A program made the translations under genes and the position numbers. Shown here in pieces: positions 1 to 10,909 of a DNA stretch of 64,000 nt. This stretch comes from Budorcas taxicolor (taxonomy: Eukaryota > Chordata > Mammalia > Artiodactyla > Bovidae): positions 2,232,001 to 2,296,000 of the forward strand of contig NW_026291481.1 of NCBI RefSeq assembly GCF_023091745.1, read 5' to 3'. Positions within the stretch are counted from its first letter, which is position 1; each line of letters starts with the position of its first letter. The notes beneath the pieces are model-generated. The model was not told the DNA's origin. It searched no databases and saw only the letters and a program-made list of their open reading frames with translations.

Positions 1-192
1 AGGGCTGTGCCAAGTGCCACCTTGGTGGGAGTCGATCCTCGGCGTGAAAGACGAGCCGGTGAAGGGAAAAGAGATTCCTCTGGAAAGGACTGAGACATCT
101 GGGGGACTCTTGGAATGGTGGCACGACCCTGGAGTTCCTCTCGCCATTCCTTTGAGAGGGCCTCCTCTTGAGATGCGACGGGAACGCCGGGA

Positions 193-209
193 AATCTTTC
201 CCGACGAAG
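193..209 (-). other. Degenerate CENP-B-box-like word, 5' half
   Basis: On the minus strand the sequence begins CTTCGTCGGGAA, agreeing with the first half of the CENP-B box (YTTCGTTGGAA...) at 10 of 12 places, including the TTCG core. The CGGG core of the second half is absent, so it does not meet the binding consensus. Monomers with CCCAAAGAAG (for example 1775, 6644, 8249) lose the TTCG as well. Confidence 0.35.
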
Positions 210-284
210 CAGGGAAAGGATCCGTCACCTCGAGCTACGAGGCGGAAACGGGGCTCCTTTGGATGTGGACGGGACCCTCGTGTT

Positions 285-770
285 TCCTCTCGAGTGGAGA
301 CGGGTATGTCGGGGAACTTCTTGAGTTGCACCAAGGGTGTGAAGGACCCTTTCGACATTCCAGAGGTGAGGTGTGATTAGCCCCGAGAAGCCTCTGCGGA
401 AATGTGCTTCATCTCGCCTGCATGGGAGAACCTCCTGGATATTCTCGAGTTGCGGTAGGTCTTCTCGAGTTACGACGGGGACCTCAGGGACCCGCTCTGG
501 TGGCCTCAGGAAGGGCCAGTGCCCATGCGAGTTGCTAGGGGCCATCTCGGGATTCCTCTCCCATCGATGCCGGGGCCTAAGACCTTGTGTGGAGTCGGGG
601 CCGGAAGCTGAGCATTCCTCTCCAGTGTTGACGTGGATCTTGGTGTGCCTCTGAGTCTCCCCAGGGGAGTCAGGCCTCGTCTCGAGTGGGGGCATGCACG
701 TGCGCTTCCCTCCCGAGCTGCAGCAGTAGGGTTCACGCTTCCTGTCACGTGGATCAAGGGATCTGTGGCT
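285..770 (+). repeat. 31-bp subrepeats forming the monomer
   Basis: Units can be cut directly: five 31-mers at 285-315, 316-346, 347-377, 378-408 and 409-439; a shortened 21-bp unit at 440-460; then ten 31-mers in perfect register at 461-491, 492-522, 523-553, 554-584, 585-615, 616-646, 647-677, 678-708, 709-739 and 740-770. Most begin with a TCCTCT or TTCTCGAGT-like word and carry a GGG-rich centre. The rest of the monomer can also be cut into units of about 31 bp: 24 of them plus the minirepeat and a short remnant account for 816 bp. Units within a monomer have diverged strongly, while monomers are close to each other, so the 31-bp stage is much older than amplification of the 816-bp unit. 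Bovine 1.715 and cervid satellite I are known for a 31-bp inner period. Confidence 0.85.
697..751. other. Pair of CACGTG E-box words, present in most monomers
   Basis: CACGTG lies at 697-702 (inside the 8-bp palindrome GCACGTGC, next to GCATGC) and again at 746-751, 49 bp apart. The pair recurs in most monomers at the same place. CACGTG is the core site of bHLH-zip factors such as USF and MYC/MAX. Whether anything binds in methylated heterochromatin is unknown, so this is a sequence observation only. Confidence 0.6.
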
Positions 771-793
771 TTCCCTCGAGGCTTTCCCACAGG
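768..793 (+). repeat. 13-bp minirepeat, two-copy allele
   Basis: The unit is GGCTTTCCCWCGA, 13 bp. Two units here make this monomer 791 bp. The same two-unit state follows anchors 5038, 7459, 13934, 15540, 16330, 20371, 21976, 22766, 27635, 29240, 30030, 32451, 34859, 39714 and 44583. Loss of two units (26 bp) exactly explains 790 against 816. Confidence 0.93.
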
Positions 794-958
794 GCTGTGC
801 CAAGTGCCACCTTGGTGTGAGTCGATCCTCGGCGTGAAAGACGAGCCGGTGAAGGGAAAAGAGGTTCGTCTGGAATGGACTGAGACATCTGGGGGACTCT
901 TGGAATGGTGGCACGACCCTGGAGTTCCTCTCGCCGTTCCTGTTGAGAGGGCCTCCTC

Positions 959-1774
959 TTGAGATGCGACGCGAACGCCGGGAAATCTTTCCCGACGAAG
1001 CAGGGAAAGGATCCGTCACCTCGAGCTACGAGGCGGAAACGGGGCTCCTCTGGATGTGGGCGGGACCCTCGTGTTTCCTCTCGAGTGCAGACGGGCATGT
1101 CGGGGAACTTCTTGAGTTGCACCAAGGGTGTGAAGGACCCTTTCGACGTTCCAGAGGTGAGGTGTGATTAGCCCCGAGAAGCCTCTGCGGAAATGGGCCT
1201 CATCTCGCCTGCAGGGGAGAACCTCCTGGATATTCTCGAGTTGCCGCAGGTCTTCTCGAGTTACGACGGGGACCTCAGGGACCGGCTCTGGTGGCCTCAG
1301 GAAGGGCCAGACCCCATGCGAGTTGCTAGGAGCCATCTCGGGATTCCTCTCCCGTCAATGCCGTGGCCTAAGACCTTGTGTGGAGTCGGAGCCGGGACCA
1401 GAGGATTCCTCTCCAGTGTTCACATGGAATTTGGGGTGCCTCTGAGTCTCCCCAGGGGAGTCAGGCCTCGTCTCGAGTGGGGGTATGCACGTGCGCTTCC
1501 CTCCCGAGCTGCCGCAGTATGGTCACGCTTCCTGTCACATGGATCAAGGGATCTGTGGCTTTCCCTTGAGGCTTTCCATCGAGGCTTTCCCACGAGGATT
1601 TCCCACAGGGCTATGCCAAGTGCCACCTTGGTGTGAGTCGATCCTCGGCGTGAAAGACGAGCCGGTGAAGGGAAAAGAGGTTCCTCTGGAATGGACTGAG
1701 ACATCTGGGGGACTCTTGGAATGGTGGCACGACCCTGGAGTTCCTCTCGCCGTTCCTGTTGAGAGGGCCTCCTC
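959..1774 (+). repeat. Reference satellite monomer (816 bp, four 13-bp minirepeats)
   Basis: This copy serves to describe the monomer; the phase is arbitrary. In order it holds the anchor word, the GGGAAATCTTT or GGGAATTCTTT segment (the EcoRI site in the second form), a BamHI GGATCC, the CTCGAGCTACGAGG segment with GGAAACGGG, a run of 31-bp subrepeats, the GCACGTGC palindrome and a second CACGTG, the 13-bp minirepeat, and the conserved GATCCTCGGCGTGAAAGACG segment before the next anchor. No stretch looks single-copy or inserted. Because 816 is divisible by 3, frames continue from monomer to monomer. Confidence 0.9.
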
Positions 1775-2371
1775 TTGAGATGCGACGGGAACGCCGGGAA
1801 TTCTTTCCCAAAGAAGCAGGGAAAGGATCCGTCACCTCGAGCTACGAGGCGGAAACGGGGCTCCTCTGGATGTGGGCGGGACCCTCGTGTTTCCTCTCGA
1901 GTGGAGACGGGTATGTCGGGGAACTTCTTGAGTTGCACCAAGGGTGTGAAGGACCCTTTCAACGTTCCAGAGGTGAGGTGTGATTAGTCCGGAGAAGCCT
2001 CTGGGAAATGGGCCTCATCTCGCCTGCAGGGTAGAACCTCCTGGATATTCTCGAGTTGCGGCAGGTCTTCTCGAGTTACGACGGGGACCTCAGGGACCCG
2101 CTCTGGTGGCCTCAGGAAGGGCCAGTCCCCATGCGAGTTGCTAGGGGCCATGTCGGGATTCCTCTCCCGTCGATGCCGGGGCCTAAGCCCTTGTGTGGAG
2201 TCGGGGCCAGGACCAGAGGATTCCTCTCCAGTGTTGACATGGATTTTGGGGTGCCTCTGAGTCTCCCCAGGGGAGTCAGGCCTCGTCTCGAGTGGGGGGA
2301 TGCACGTGAGCTTCCCTCCCAAGCTGCCGCAGTAGGGTCACGCTTCCTGTCACGTGGATCACGGGATCTGT

Positions 2372-2423
2372 GGCTTTCCCTCGAGGCTTTCCCTCGAGGC
2401 TTTCCCACGAGGCTTTCCCACAG
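2372..2423 (+). repeat. 13-bp minirepeat, four-copy (common) allele
   Basis: Four tandem GGCTTTCCC units of 13 bp, 52 bp in total, ending in CCCACAGGG. This is the usual state, in 56 of 78 measurable monomers. Some copies carry degenerate units, for example around 52515-52565, where two units have lost the consensus. Confidence 0.93.
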
Positions 2424-4689
2424 GGCTGTGCCAAGTGCCACCTTGGTGGGAGTCGATCCTCGGCGTGAAAGACGAGCCGGTGAAGGGAAAAGAGATTCCT
2501 CTGGAAAGGACTGAGACATCTGGGGGACTCTTGGAATGGTGGCACGACCCTGGAGTTCCTCTCGCCATTCCTTTGAGAGGGCCTCCTCTTGAGATGCGAC
2601 GGGAACGCCGGGAAATCTTTCCCGAGGAAGCAGGGAAAGGATCCGTCACCTCGAGCTACGAGGCGGAAACGGGGCTCCTTTGGATGTGGACTGGACCCTC
2701 GTGTTTCCTCTCGAGTGGAGACGGGTATGTCGGGGAACTTCTTGAGTTGCACCAAGGGTGTGAAGGACCCTTTCGACGTTCCAGAGGTGAGGTGTGATTA
2801 GCCCCGAGAAGCCTCTGCGGAAATGGGCTTCATCTCGCCTGCATGGGAGAACCTCCTGGATATTCTCGAGTTGCGGCAGGTCTTCTCGAGTTACGACGGG
2901 GACCTCAGGGACCCGCTCTGGTGGCCTCAGGAAGGGCCAGTCCACATGCGAGTTTCTAGGGGCCATCTCGGGATTCCTCTCGCGTCCATGCCGGGGCCTA
3001 AGACCTTGTGTGGATTCGGGACCGGACCCTGAGCATTCCTCTCCAGTGTTGACGTGGATCTTGGGGTGCCTCTGAGTCTCCCCAGGGGAGTCAGGCATCG
3101 TCTCGAGTGGGGGCATGCACGTGCGCTTCCCTCCCGTGCTGCAGCAGTAGGGTTCACGCTTCCTGTCACGTGGATCAAGGGATCTGTGGCTTTCCCTCGA
3201 GGCTTTCCCTCGAGGCTTTCCCACGAGGCTTTCCCACAGGGCTGTGCCAAGTGTCACCTTGGTGGGAGTCGATCCTCGGCGTGAAAGACGAGCCGGTGAA
3301 GGGAAAAGAGATTCCTCTGGAATGGACTGAGACATCTGGGGGACTCTTGGAATGGTGGCACGACCCTGGAGTTCCTCTCGCCATTCCTTTGAGAGGGCCT
3401 CCTCTTGAGATGCGACGGGAACGCCGGGAATTCTTTCCCGACGAAGCAGGGAAAGGATCCGTCACCTCGAGCTACGAGGCGGAAACGGGGCTCCTTTGGA
3501 TGTGGGCGGGACCCTCGTGTTTCCTCTCGAGTGGAGACGGGTATGTCGGGGAACTTCTTGAGTTGCACCAAGGGTGTGAAGGACCCTTTCGACGTTCCAG
3601 AGGTGAGGTGTGATTATCCCCGAGAAGCCTCTGCGGAAATGGGCCTCATCTCGCCTGCATGGGAGAACCTCCTGGATATTCTCGAGTTTCGGCAGGTCTT
3701 CTCGAGTTACGACGGGGACCTCAGGGACCCGCTCTGGTGGCCTCAGGAAGGGCCAGTCCCCATGCGAGTTGCTAGGGGCCATCTCGGGATTCCTCTCCCA
3801 TCGATGCCGGGGCCTAAGACCTTGTGTGGAGTCGGGGCTGGAACCTGAGCATTCCTCTCCAGTGTTGACGTGGATCTTGGTGTGCCTCTGAGTCTCCCCA
3901 GGGTAGTCAGGCCTCGTCTCGATTGGGGGCATGCACGTGCGCTTCCCTCCCGAGCTGCAGCAGTAGGGTTCACGCTTCCTGTCACGTGGATCAAGGGATC
4001 TGTGGCTTTCCCTCGAGGCTTTCCCTCGAGGCTTTCCCACGAGGCTTTCCCACAGGGCTGTGCCAAGTGCCACCTTGGTGTGAGTCGATCCTCGGCGTGA
4101 AAGACGAGCCGGTGAAGGGAAAAGAGGTTCCTCTGGAATGGACTGAGACATCTGGGGGACTCTTGGAATGGTGGCACGACCCTGGAGTTCCTCTCGCCGT
4201 TCCTGTTGAAAGGGCCTCCTCTTGAGATGCGACGCGAATGCCGGGAAATCTTTCCCGACGAAGCAGGGAAAGGATCCGTCACCTCGAGCTACGAGGCGGA
4301 AACGGGGCTCCTCTGGATGTGGGCGGGACCCTCGTGTTTCCTCTCGAGTGGAGATGGGTATGTCGGGGAACCTCTTGAGTTGCACCAAGGGTGGGAAGGA
4401 CCCTTTCGACGTTCCAGAGGTGAGGTGTGATTAGCCCCGAGAAGCCTCTGCGGAAATGGGCCTCATCTCGCCTGCAGGCGAGAACCTCCTGGATATTCTC
4501 GAGTTGCGGCAGGTCTTCTCGTGTTACGACGGGGACCTCAGGGACCCGCTCTGGTGGCCTCAGGAAGGGCCAGTCCCCATGCGAGTTGCTAGGGGCCTTC
4601 TCGGGATTCCTCTCCCGTCGATGCCGGGGCCTAAGAACTTGTGTGGAGTCGGGGCCGGAACCTGAGGATTCCTCTCCAGTGTTGACATG

Positions 4690-5900
4690 GATCTTGGGGT
4701 GCGTCTGAGTCTACCCAGGGGAGTCAGGCCTCGTCTCGATTGGGGTTATGCACGTGCGCTTTCCTCCCAAGCTGCAGCAGTAGTGTCACGCTTCCTGTCA
4801 CGTGGATCAAGGGATCTGTGCCTTTCCCTCGAGGCTGTCCCTCAAGGCTTTCCCACGAGGCTTTCCCACAGGGCTGTGCCACGTGCCACCTTGGTGTGAG
4901 TCCATCCTCGGCGTGAAAGACGAGCCGGTGAAGGGAAAAGAGGTTCCTCTGGAATCGACTGAGACATCTGGGGGACTCTTGGAATGGTGGCACGACCCTG
5001 GAGTTCCTCTCGCTGTTCCTGTTGAGAGGGCCTCCTCTTGAGATGCGACGGGAACGCCGGGAATTCTTTCCCGACGAAGCAGGGAAAGGATCCCTCATCT
5101 CGAGCTACGAGGCGGAAACGGGGCTCCTCTGGATGTGGGCGGGACCCTCGTGTTTCCTCTCGAGTGGAGACGGGTATGTCGGGGAACTTCTTGAGTTGCA
5201 CCAAGGCTGTGAAGGACCCTTTCGAAGTTCCAGAGGTGAGGTGTGATTAGCCTCGAGACGCCTCAGCGGAAATGGGCCTCACCTCGCCTGGAGGGGCGAA
5301 CCTCCTGGATTTTCTCGAGTTGCGGCAGGTCTTCTCGAGTTACGACGGGGACCTCAGGGACCCGCTCTGGTGGCCTCAGGAAAGGCCAGTCCCCATGCGA
5401 GTTGCTAGGGGCCATCTCGGGATTCCTCTCCCGTCGATGCCGGGGCCTAAGTCGTCGTGTGGAGTCGGGGCCGGAACCTGAGGATTCCTCTCCAGTGTTG
5501 CCATGGAACTTGGGGTGCCTCTGAGTCTCCCCAGGGGAGTCAGGCCTCGTCTCGAGTGGGGGCATGCACGGGCGCTTTCCTCCTGAGCTGCAGCAGTAGT
5601 GTCAGGCTTCCTGTCACGTGGATCAAGGGATCTGTGGCTTTCCCTCGAGGCTTTCCCACAGGACTTGGCCACGTGCCACCTTGGTTTGAGTCGATCCTCG
5701 GCGTGAAAGACGAGCCGGTGAAGGGAAAAGAGGTTCCTCTGGAATGGACTGAGACATCTGGGGGACTCTTGGAATGGTGGCACGACCCTGGAGTTCCTCT
5801 CGCCGTTCCTGTTGAGAGGGCCACCTCTTGAGATGCGACATGAACGCCGGGAATTCTTTCCCGACGAAGCAGGGAAAGGATCCCTCATCTCGAGCTACGA
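4690..5900 (+). repeat. B-like monomers inside block A, copy 1
   Basis: These monomers carry words otherwise typical of the array beyond 54.3 kb: CCACGTGCC at 4879 and 5669, GGCTGTCCCTC near 4830, CCCTCATCTCGAG near 5092 and 5882, CCTCGAGACGCCTCAGCGG near 5252, and TGGATTTTCTCGAG near 5309. Neighbours on both sides have the A-type words. They are best read as a patch of subfamily B moved into an A array by conversion or unequal exchange; an alternative is that they are a source lineage of B. Edges are approximate. Confidence 0.75.
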
Positions 5901-8321
5901 GGCGGAAACGAGGCTCCCCTGGATGTGGGCGGGACCATCGTGTTTCCTCTAGAGTGGAGACGGGTATGTCGGGGAACTTCTTGAGTTGCACCAAGGGTGT
6001 GAAGGACCCTTTTGACGTTCCAGAGGTGAGGTGTGATTAGCCCCGAGAAGCCTCTGCGGAAATGGGCCTCATCTCGCCTGGATGGGAGAACCTCCTGGAT
6101 ATTCTCGAGTTGCGGCAGGTCTTGTCGAGTTACGACGGGGACCTCAGGGACCCGCTCAGGTGGCCTCAGGAAGGGCCAGTCCCCATGCGAGTTGCTAGGG
6201 GCCATCTCGGGATTCCTCTTCCATCGATGCCAGGGCCTAAGACCTTGTGTGGAGTCGGGGCCAGGATCAGAGGATTCCTCTCCAGTGTTGACATGGATTT
6301 TGGGGTGCCTCTGAATCTCCCCAGGGGAGTCAGGCCTCGTCTCGTGTGGGGGCATGCACGTGCCCTTCCCTCCCCAGCTGCCGCTGTAGGGTCACGCTTC
6401 CTGTCACGTGGATCAAGGGATCTGTGGCTTTCCCTCGAGGCTTTCCCTCGAGGCTTTCCCACGAGGCTTTCCCAAAGGGCTGTGCCAAGTGCCACCTTGG
6501 TGTGAGTCGATCCTCGGCGTGAAAGACGAGCCGGTGAAGGGAAAAGAGGTTCCTCTGGAATGGACTGAGATATCTGGGGGACTCTAGGAATGGTGGCACG
6601 ACCCTAGAGTTCCTCTCGCCGTTCCTGTTGAGAGGGCCTACTCTTGAGATGCGACGGGAACCCCGGGAATTCTTTCCCAAAGAAGCAGGGAAAGGATCCG
6701 TCACCTCGAGCTACGAGGCGGAAACGGGCTCCTCTGGATGTGGGCGGGACCCTCGTGTTTCCTCTCGAGTGGAGACGGGTATGTCGGGGAACTTCTTGAG
6801 TTGCACCAAGGGTGTGAAGGACCCTTTCAACGTTCCAGAGGTGAGGTGTGATTAGTCCCGAGAAGCCTCTGTGGAAATGGGCTTCATCTCGCCTGCAGGG
6901 GAGAACCTCCTGGATATTCTCGAGTTGCGGCAGGTCTTCTCGAGTTACGACGGGGACCTCAGGGACCCGCTCTGGTGGCCTCAGGAAGGGATAGTCCCCA
7001 TGCGAGTTGCTAGGGGCCATCTCGGGATTCCTCTCCCGTCCATGTCGGGGCCTAAGACATGTGTGGATTCGGGACCGGACCCTGAGCATTCTTGTCCAGT
7101 GTTGACGTGGATCTTGGGGTGCCTCTGAGTCTCCACAGGGGAGTCAGGCCTCGTCTCGAGTGGGGGCATGCACGTGCGCTTCCCTCCCGTGCTGCAGCAG
7201 TAGGGTTCACGCTTCCTGTCACGTGGATCAAGGGATCTGTGGCTTTCCCTCGAGGCTTTCCCTCGAGGCTTTCCCACGAGGCTTTCCCACAGGGCTGTGC
7301 CAAGTGCCACCTTGGTGGGAGTCGATCCTCGGCGTGAAAGACGAGCCGGTGAAGGGAAAAGAGGTTCCTCTGGAACGGACTGAGACATCTGGGGGACTCT
7401 TGGAATGGTGGCACGACCCTGGAGTTCCTCTCGCCGTTCCTGTTGAGAGGGCCTCCTCTTGAGATGCGACGGGAACGCCGGGAATTCTTTCCCGACGAAG
7501 CAGGGAAAGGATCCGTCACCTCGAGCTACGAGGCGGAAACGGGGCTCCTCTGGATGTGGGAGGGACCCTCGTGTTTCCTCTCGAGTGGAGACGGGTATGT
7601 CGGGGAACTTCTTGAGTTGCACCAAGGGTGTGAAGGACCCTTTCGACGTTCCAGAGGTGAGGTGTGATTAGTCCCGAGAAGCCTCTGTGGAAATGGGCTT
7701 CATCTCGCCTGCAGGGGAGAACCTCCTGGATATTCTCGAGTTTCGGCAGGTCTTCTCGAGTTACGACGGGGACCTCAGGGACCCGCTCTGGTGGCCTCAG
7801 GAAGGGCCAGTCCCCATGCGAGTTGCTAGGGGCCATCTCGGGATTCCTCTCCCGTCGATGCCGGGGCCTAAGACCTTGTGTGGAGTCGGGGCCAGGACCA
7901 GAGGATTCCGCTCCAGTGTTGACATGGATTTTGGGGTGCCTCTGAGTCTACCCAGGGGAGTCAGGCCTCGTCTCGAGTGGGGGGATGCACGTTCGCTTCC
8001 CTCCCAAGCTGCCGCAGTAGGGTCACGCTTCATGTCACGTGGATCAAGGGATCTGTGGCTTTCTCTCGAGGCTTTCCCAAAGGGCTGTGCCAAGTGCCAC
8101 CTTGGTGTGAGTCGATCCTCGGCGTGAAAGACGAGCCGGTGAAGGGAAAAGAGGTTCCTCTGGAATGGACTGAGACATCTGGGGGACTCTTGGAATGGTG
8201 GCACGACCCTGGAGTTCCTCTCGCCGTTCCTGTTGAGAGGGCCTACTCTTGAGATGCGACGGGAATGCCGGGAATTCTTTCCCAAAGAAGCAGGGAAAGG
8301 ATCCGTCACCTCGAGCGACGA

Positions 8322-8334
8322 TTCGGAAACGGGG
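8322..8334 (+). other. TTCGGAAACGGGG word of type T1 monomers
   Basis: T1 monomers (anchors 8249, 14724, 16330, 23556, 30820) read GACGATTCGGAAACGGGG. This has both cores of the CENP-B box, TTCG and AAACGGG, but three bases too close. Other monomers keep only the 3' half GGAAACGGG (for example 244-252). Binding by CENP-B is not expected from the known strict spacing. Confidence 0.4.
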
Positions 8335-8474
8335 CACCTCTGGATGTGGACGGGACCCCCGTGTTTCCTCTCGAGTGGAGACGGGTATGTCGGGGAACTT
8401 CTTGAATTGCACCAAGGGTGTGAAGGACCCTTTCGACGTTCCAGAGGTGAGGTGTGATTAGCCCCGAGAAGCCT

Positions 8475-9594
8475 CTGCGGAAATGGGCCTCATCTCGCCG
8501 GCAGGGGAGAACCTCCTGGATATTCTCGAGTTGCGGCAGGTCTTCTCGAGTTACGACGGGGACCTCAGCGACCCGCTCTGGTGGCCTCAGGAAGGGTTAG
8601 TCCCCATGCGAGTTGCTAGGGGCCATCTCGGGATTCCTCTCCCGTCCATGTCGGGGCCTAAGATATGTGTGGATTCGGGACCGGACCCTGAGCATTCTTG
8701 TCCAGTGTTGACGTGGATCTTGGGGTGCCTCTGAGTCTCCCCAGGGGAGTCAGGCCTCGTCTCGAGTGGGGGCATGCACGTGCGCTTCCCTCCCGTGCTG
8801 CAGCAGTAGGGTTCACGCTTCCTGTCACGTGGATCAAGGGATCTGTGGCTTTCCCTCGAGGCTTTCCCTCGAGGCTTTCCCACGAGGCTTTCCCACAGGG
8901 CTGTGCCAAGTGCCACCTTGGTGGGAGTCGATCCTCAGCATGAAAGACGAGCCGGTGAAGGGAAAAGAGGTTCCTCTGGAACGGACTGAGACATCTGGGG
9001 GACTCTTGGAATGGTGGCACGACCCTGGAGTTCCTCTCGCCGTTCCTGTTGAGAGGGTCTCCTCTTGAGATGCGACGGGAACGCCGGGAATTCTTTCCCG
9101 ACGAAGCAGGGAAAGGATCCGTCACCTCGAGCTAAGAGGCGGAAACGGGGCTCCTCTGGATGTCGGTGGGACCCTCGTGTTTCCTCTCGAGTGGAGACGG
9201 GTATGTCGGGGAACTTCTTGAGTTGCACCAAGGGTGTGAAGGACCCTTTCGACGTTCCAGAGGTGAGGTGTGATTAGCCCCGAGAAGCCTCTGCGGAAAT
9301 GGGCCTCATCTCGCCTGCAGGGGAGAACCTCCTGGATATTCTCGAGTTGCGGCAGGTCTTCTCGAGTTACGACCTGGACCTCAGGGACCCGCTCTGGTGG
9401 CCTCAGGAAGGGCCAGTCCCCATGCGAGTTGCTAGGGGCCATCTCCGGATTCCTCTCCCATCGATGCCGGGGCCTAAGACCTTGTGTGGAGACGGGGCCG
9501 GAACCTGAGCATTCCTCTCCAGTGTTGACGTGGATCTTGGGGTGCCTCTGAGTCTCCCCAGGGGAGTCAGGCCTCGTCTCGAGTGGGGGCATGC
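8475..9594 (+). repeat. 2,435-bp-spaced duplication, copy 1
   Basis: This stretch is nearly identical to 10910-12029. It includes a T2 monomer whose CTCGAGCTAAGAGG introduces an in-frame TAA. The copies differ at AGCGACCC (near 8566) against AGGGACCC, and similarity ends where ACGTACGC here faces ACGTGCGT. Confidence 0.8.
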
Positions 9595-9663
9595 ACGTAC
9601 GCTTCCCTCCCGAGCTGCAGCAGTAGGGTTCACGCTTCTTGTCATGTAGATCAAGGGATCTGT

Positions 9664-9702
9664 GTCTTTCCCTCGAGGCTTTCCCTCGAGGCTTTCCCAC
9701 AG
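9664..9702 (+). repeat. 13-bp minirepeat, three-copy allele
   Basis: Three units, the first reading GTCTTTCCC. The monomer is 804 bp. The same first-unit variant is at about 17719, 33840 and 36249, so these three-unit alleles share one origin. The three-unit array at about 13730-13770 lacks that variant and has a GGCTGTCCC unit instead, suggesting an independent event. Confidence 0.9.
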
Positions 9703-10909
9703 GGCTGTGCCAAGTGCCACCTTGGTGTGAGTCGATCCTCGGCGTGAAAGACGAGCCGGTGAAGGGAAAAGAGGTTCCTCTGGAATGGACTGAGATATCT
9801 GGGGGACTCTTGGAATGGTGGCACGACCCTAGAGTTCCTCTCGCCGTTCCTGTTGAGAGGGCCTACTCTTGAGATGCGACGGGAACGCCGGGAATTCTTT
9901 CCCAAAGAAGCAGGGAAAGGATCCGTCACCTCGAGCTACGAGGCGGAAACGGGCTCCTCTGGATGTGGGCGGGACCCTCGTGTTTCCTCTCGAGTGGAGA
10001 CGGGTATGTCGGGGAACTTCTTGAGTTGCACCAAGGGTGTGAAGGACCCTTTCGACGTTCCAGAGGTGAGGTGTGATTAGCCCCGAGAAGCCTCTGCGGA
10101 AATGGGCCTCATCTCGCCTGCAGGCGAGAACCTCCTGGATATTCTCGAGTTGCGGCAGGTCTTCTCGAGTTTCGACGGGGACCTCAGGGACCCGCTCTGG
10201 TGGCCTCAGGTAGGAACAGTCCCCATGCGAGTTGCTAGGGGCCATCTCGGGATTCCTCTCCCATCGATGCCGGGGCCTAAGACCTTGTGTGGAATCGGGG
10301 CCGGAACCTGAGCATTCCTCTCCAGTGATGACGTGGATCTTGGGGTGCCTCTGAGTCTCCCCAGGCGAGTCAGGCCTCGTCTCGAGTGGGGGCATGCACG
10401 TGCGCTTCCCTCCCGAGCTGCAGCAGTAGGGTTCACGCTTCCTGTCACGGGGATCAAGGGATCTGTGGCTTTCCCTCGAGGCTTTCCCTCGAGGCTTTCC
10501 CACGAGGCTTTCCCACAGGGCTGTGCCAAGTGCCACCTTGGTGTGAGTCGATCCTCGGCGTGAAAGACGAGCCGGTGAAGGGAAAACAGGTTCCTCTGGA
10601 ATGGACTGAGACCTCTGGGGGCTCTTGGAATGGTGGCACGACCCTGGAGTTCCTCTCGCCGTTCCTGTTGAGAGGGCCTCCTCTTGAGATGCGACGGGAA
10701 CGCCGGGAAAACTTTCCCGACGAAGCAGGGAAAGGATCCGTCACCTCGAGCTACGAGGCGGAAACGGGGCTCCTCTGGATGTGGGCGGGACCCTCGTGTT
10801 TCCTCTCGAGTGGAGACGGGTATGTCGGGGAACTTCTTGAGTTGCACCAAGGGTGTGAAGGACCCTTTCGACGTTCCAGAGGTGAGGTGTGATTAGCCCC
10901 GAGAAGCCT

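Larger units (their letters stand above)
1..6562 (+). repeat. Block A, copy 1 (eight monomers)
   Basis: Anchors are 168, 959, 1775, 2589, 3405, 4222, 5038 and 5828. The whole stretch recurs at 39547-46107 with an offset of 39,546 bp at the start and 39,545 bp after a one-base deletion near 40480. Private variants confirm orthology, notably the deletion in CTCTGGGAAATGGG near 2010 (also near 41555) and the TTGCCGCAGG variant near 1240 (also near 40785). Similarity stops near 6562, where GAATGGACTGAGATATC faces GAATGGGCTGAGACATC at 46107. The left end lies outside the window. Confidence 0.92.

Noticed and set aside
193..209. Functional CENP-B box
   Set aside because: The 3' core CGGG and the central A of the consensus are missing, so it is kept only as a degenerate likeness.
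461..770. CRISPR array (regular 31-bp repeats)
   Set aside because: The 31-bp units are contiguous and diverged with no unique spacers between constant repeats, and the larger period is 816 bp.
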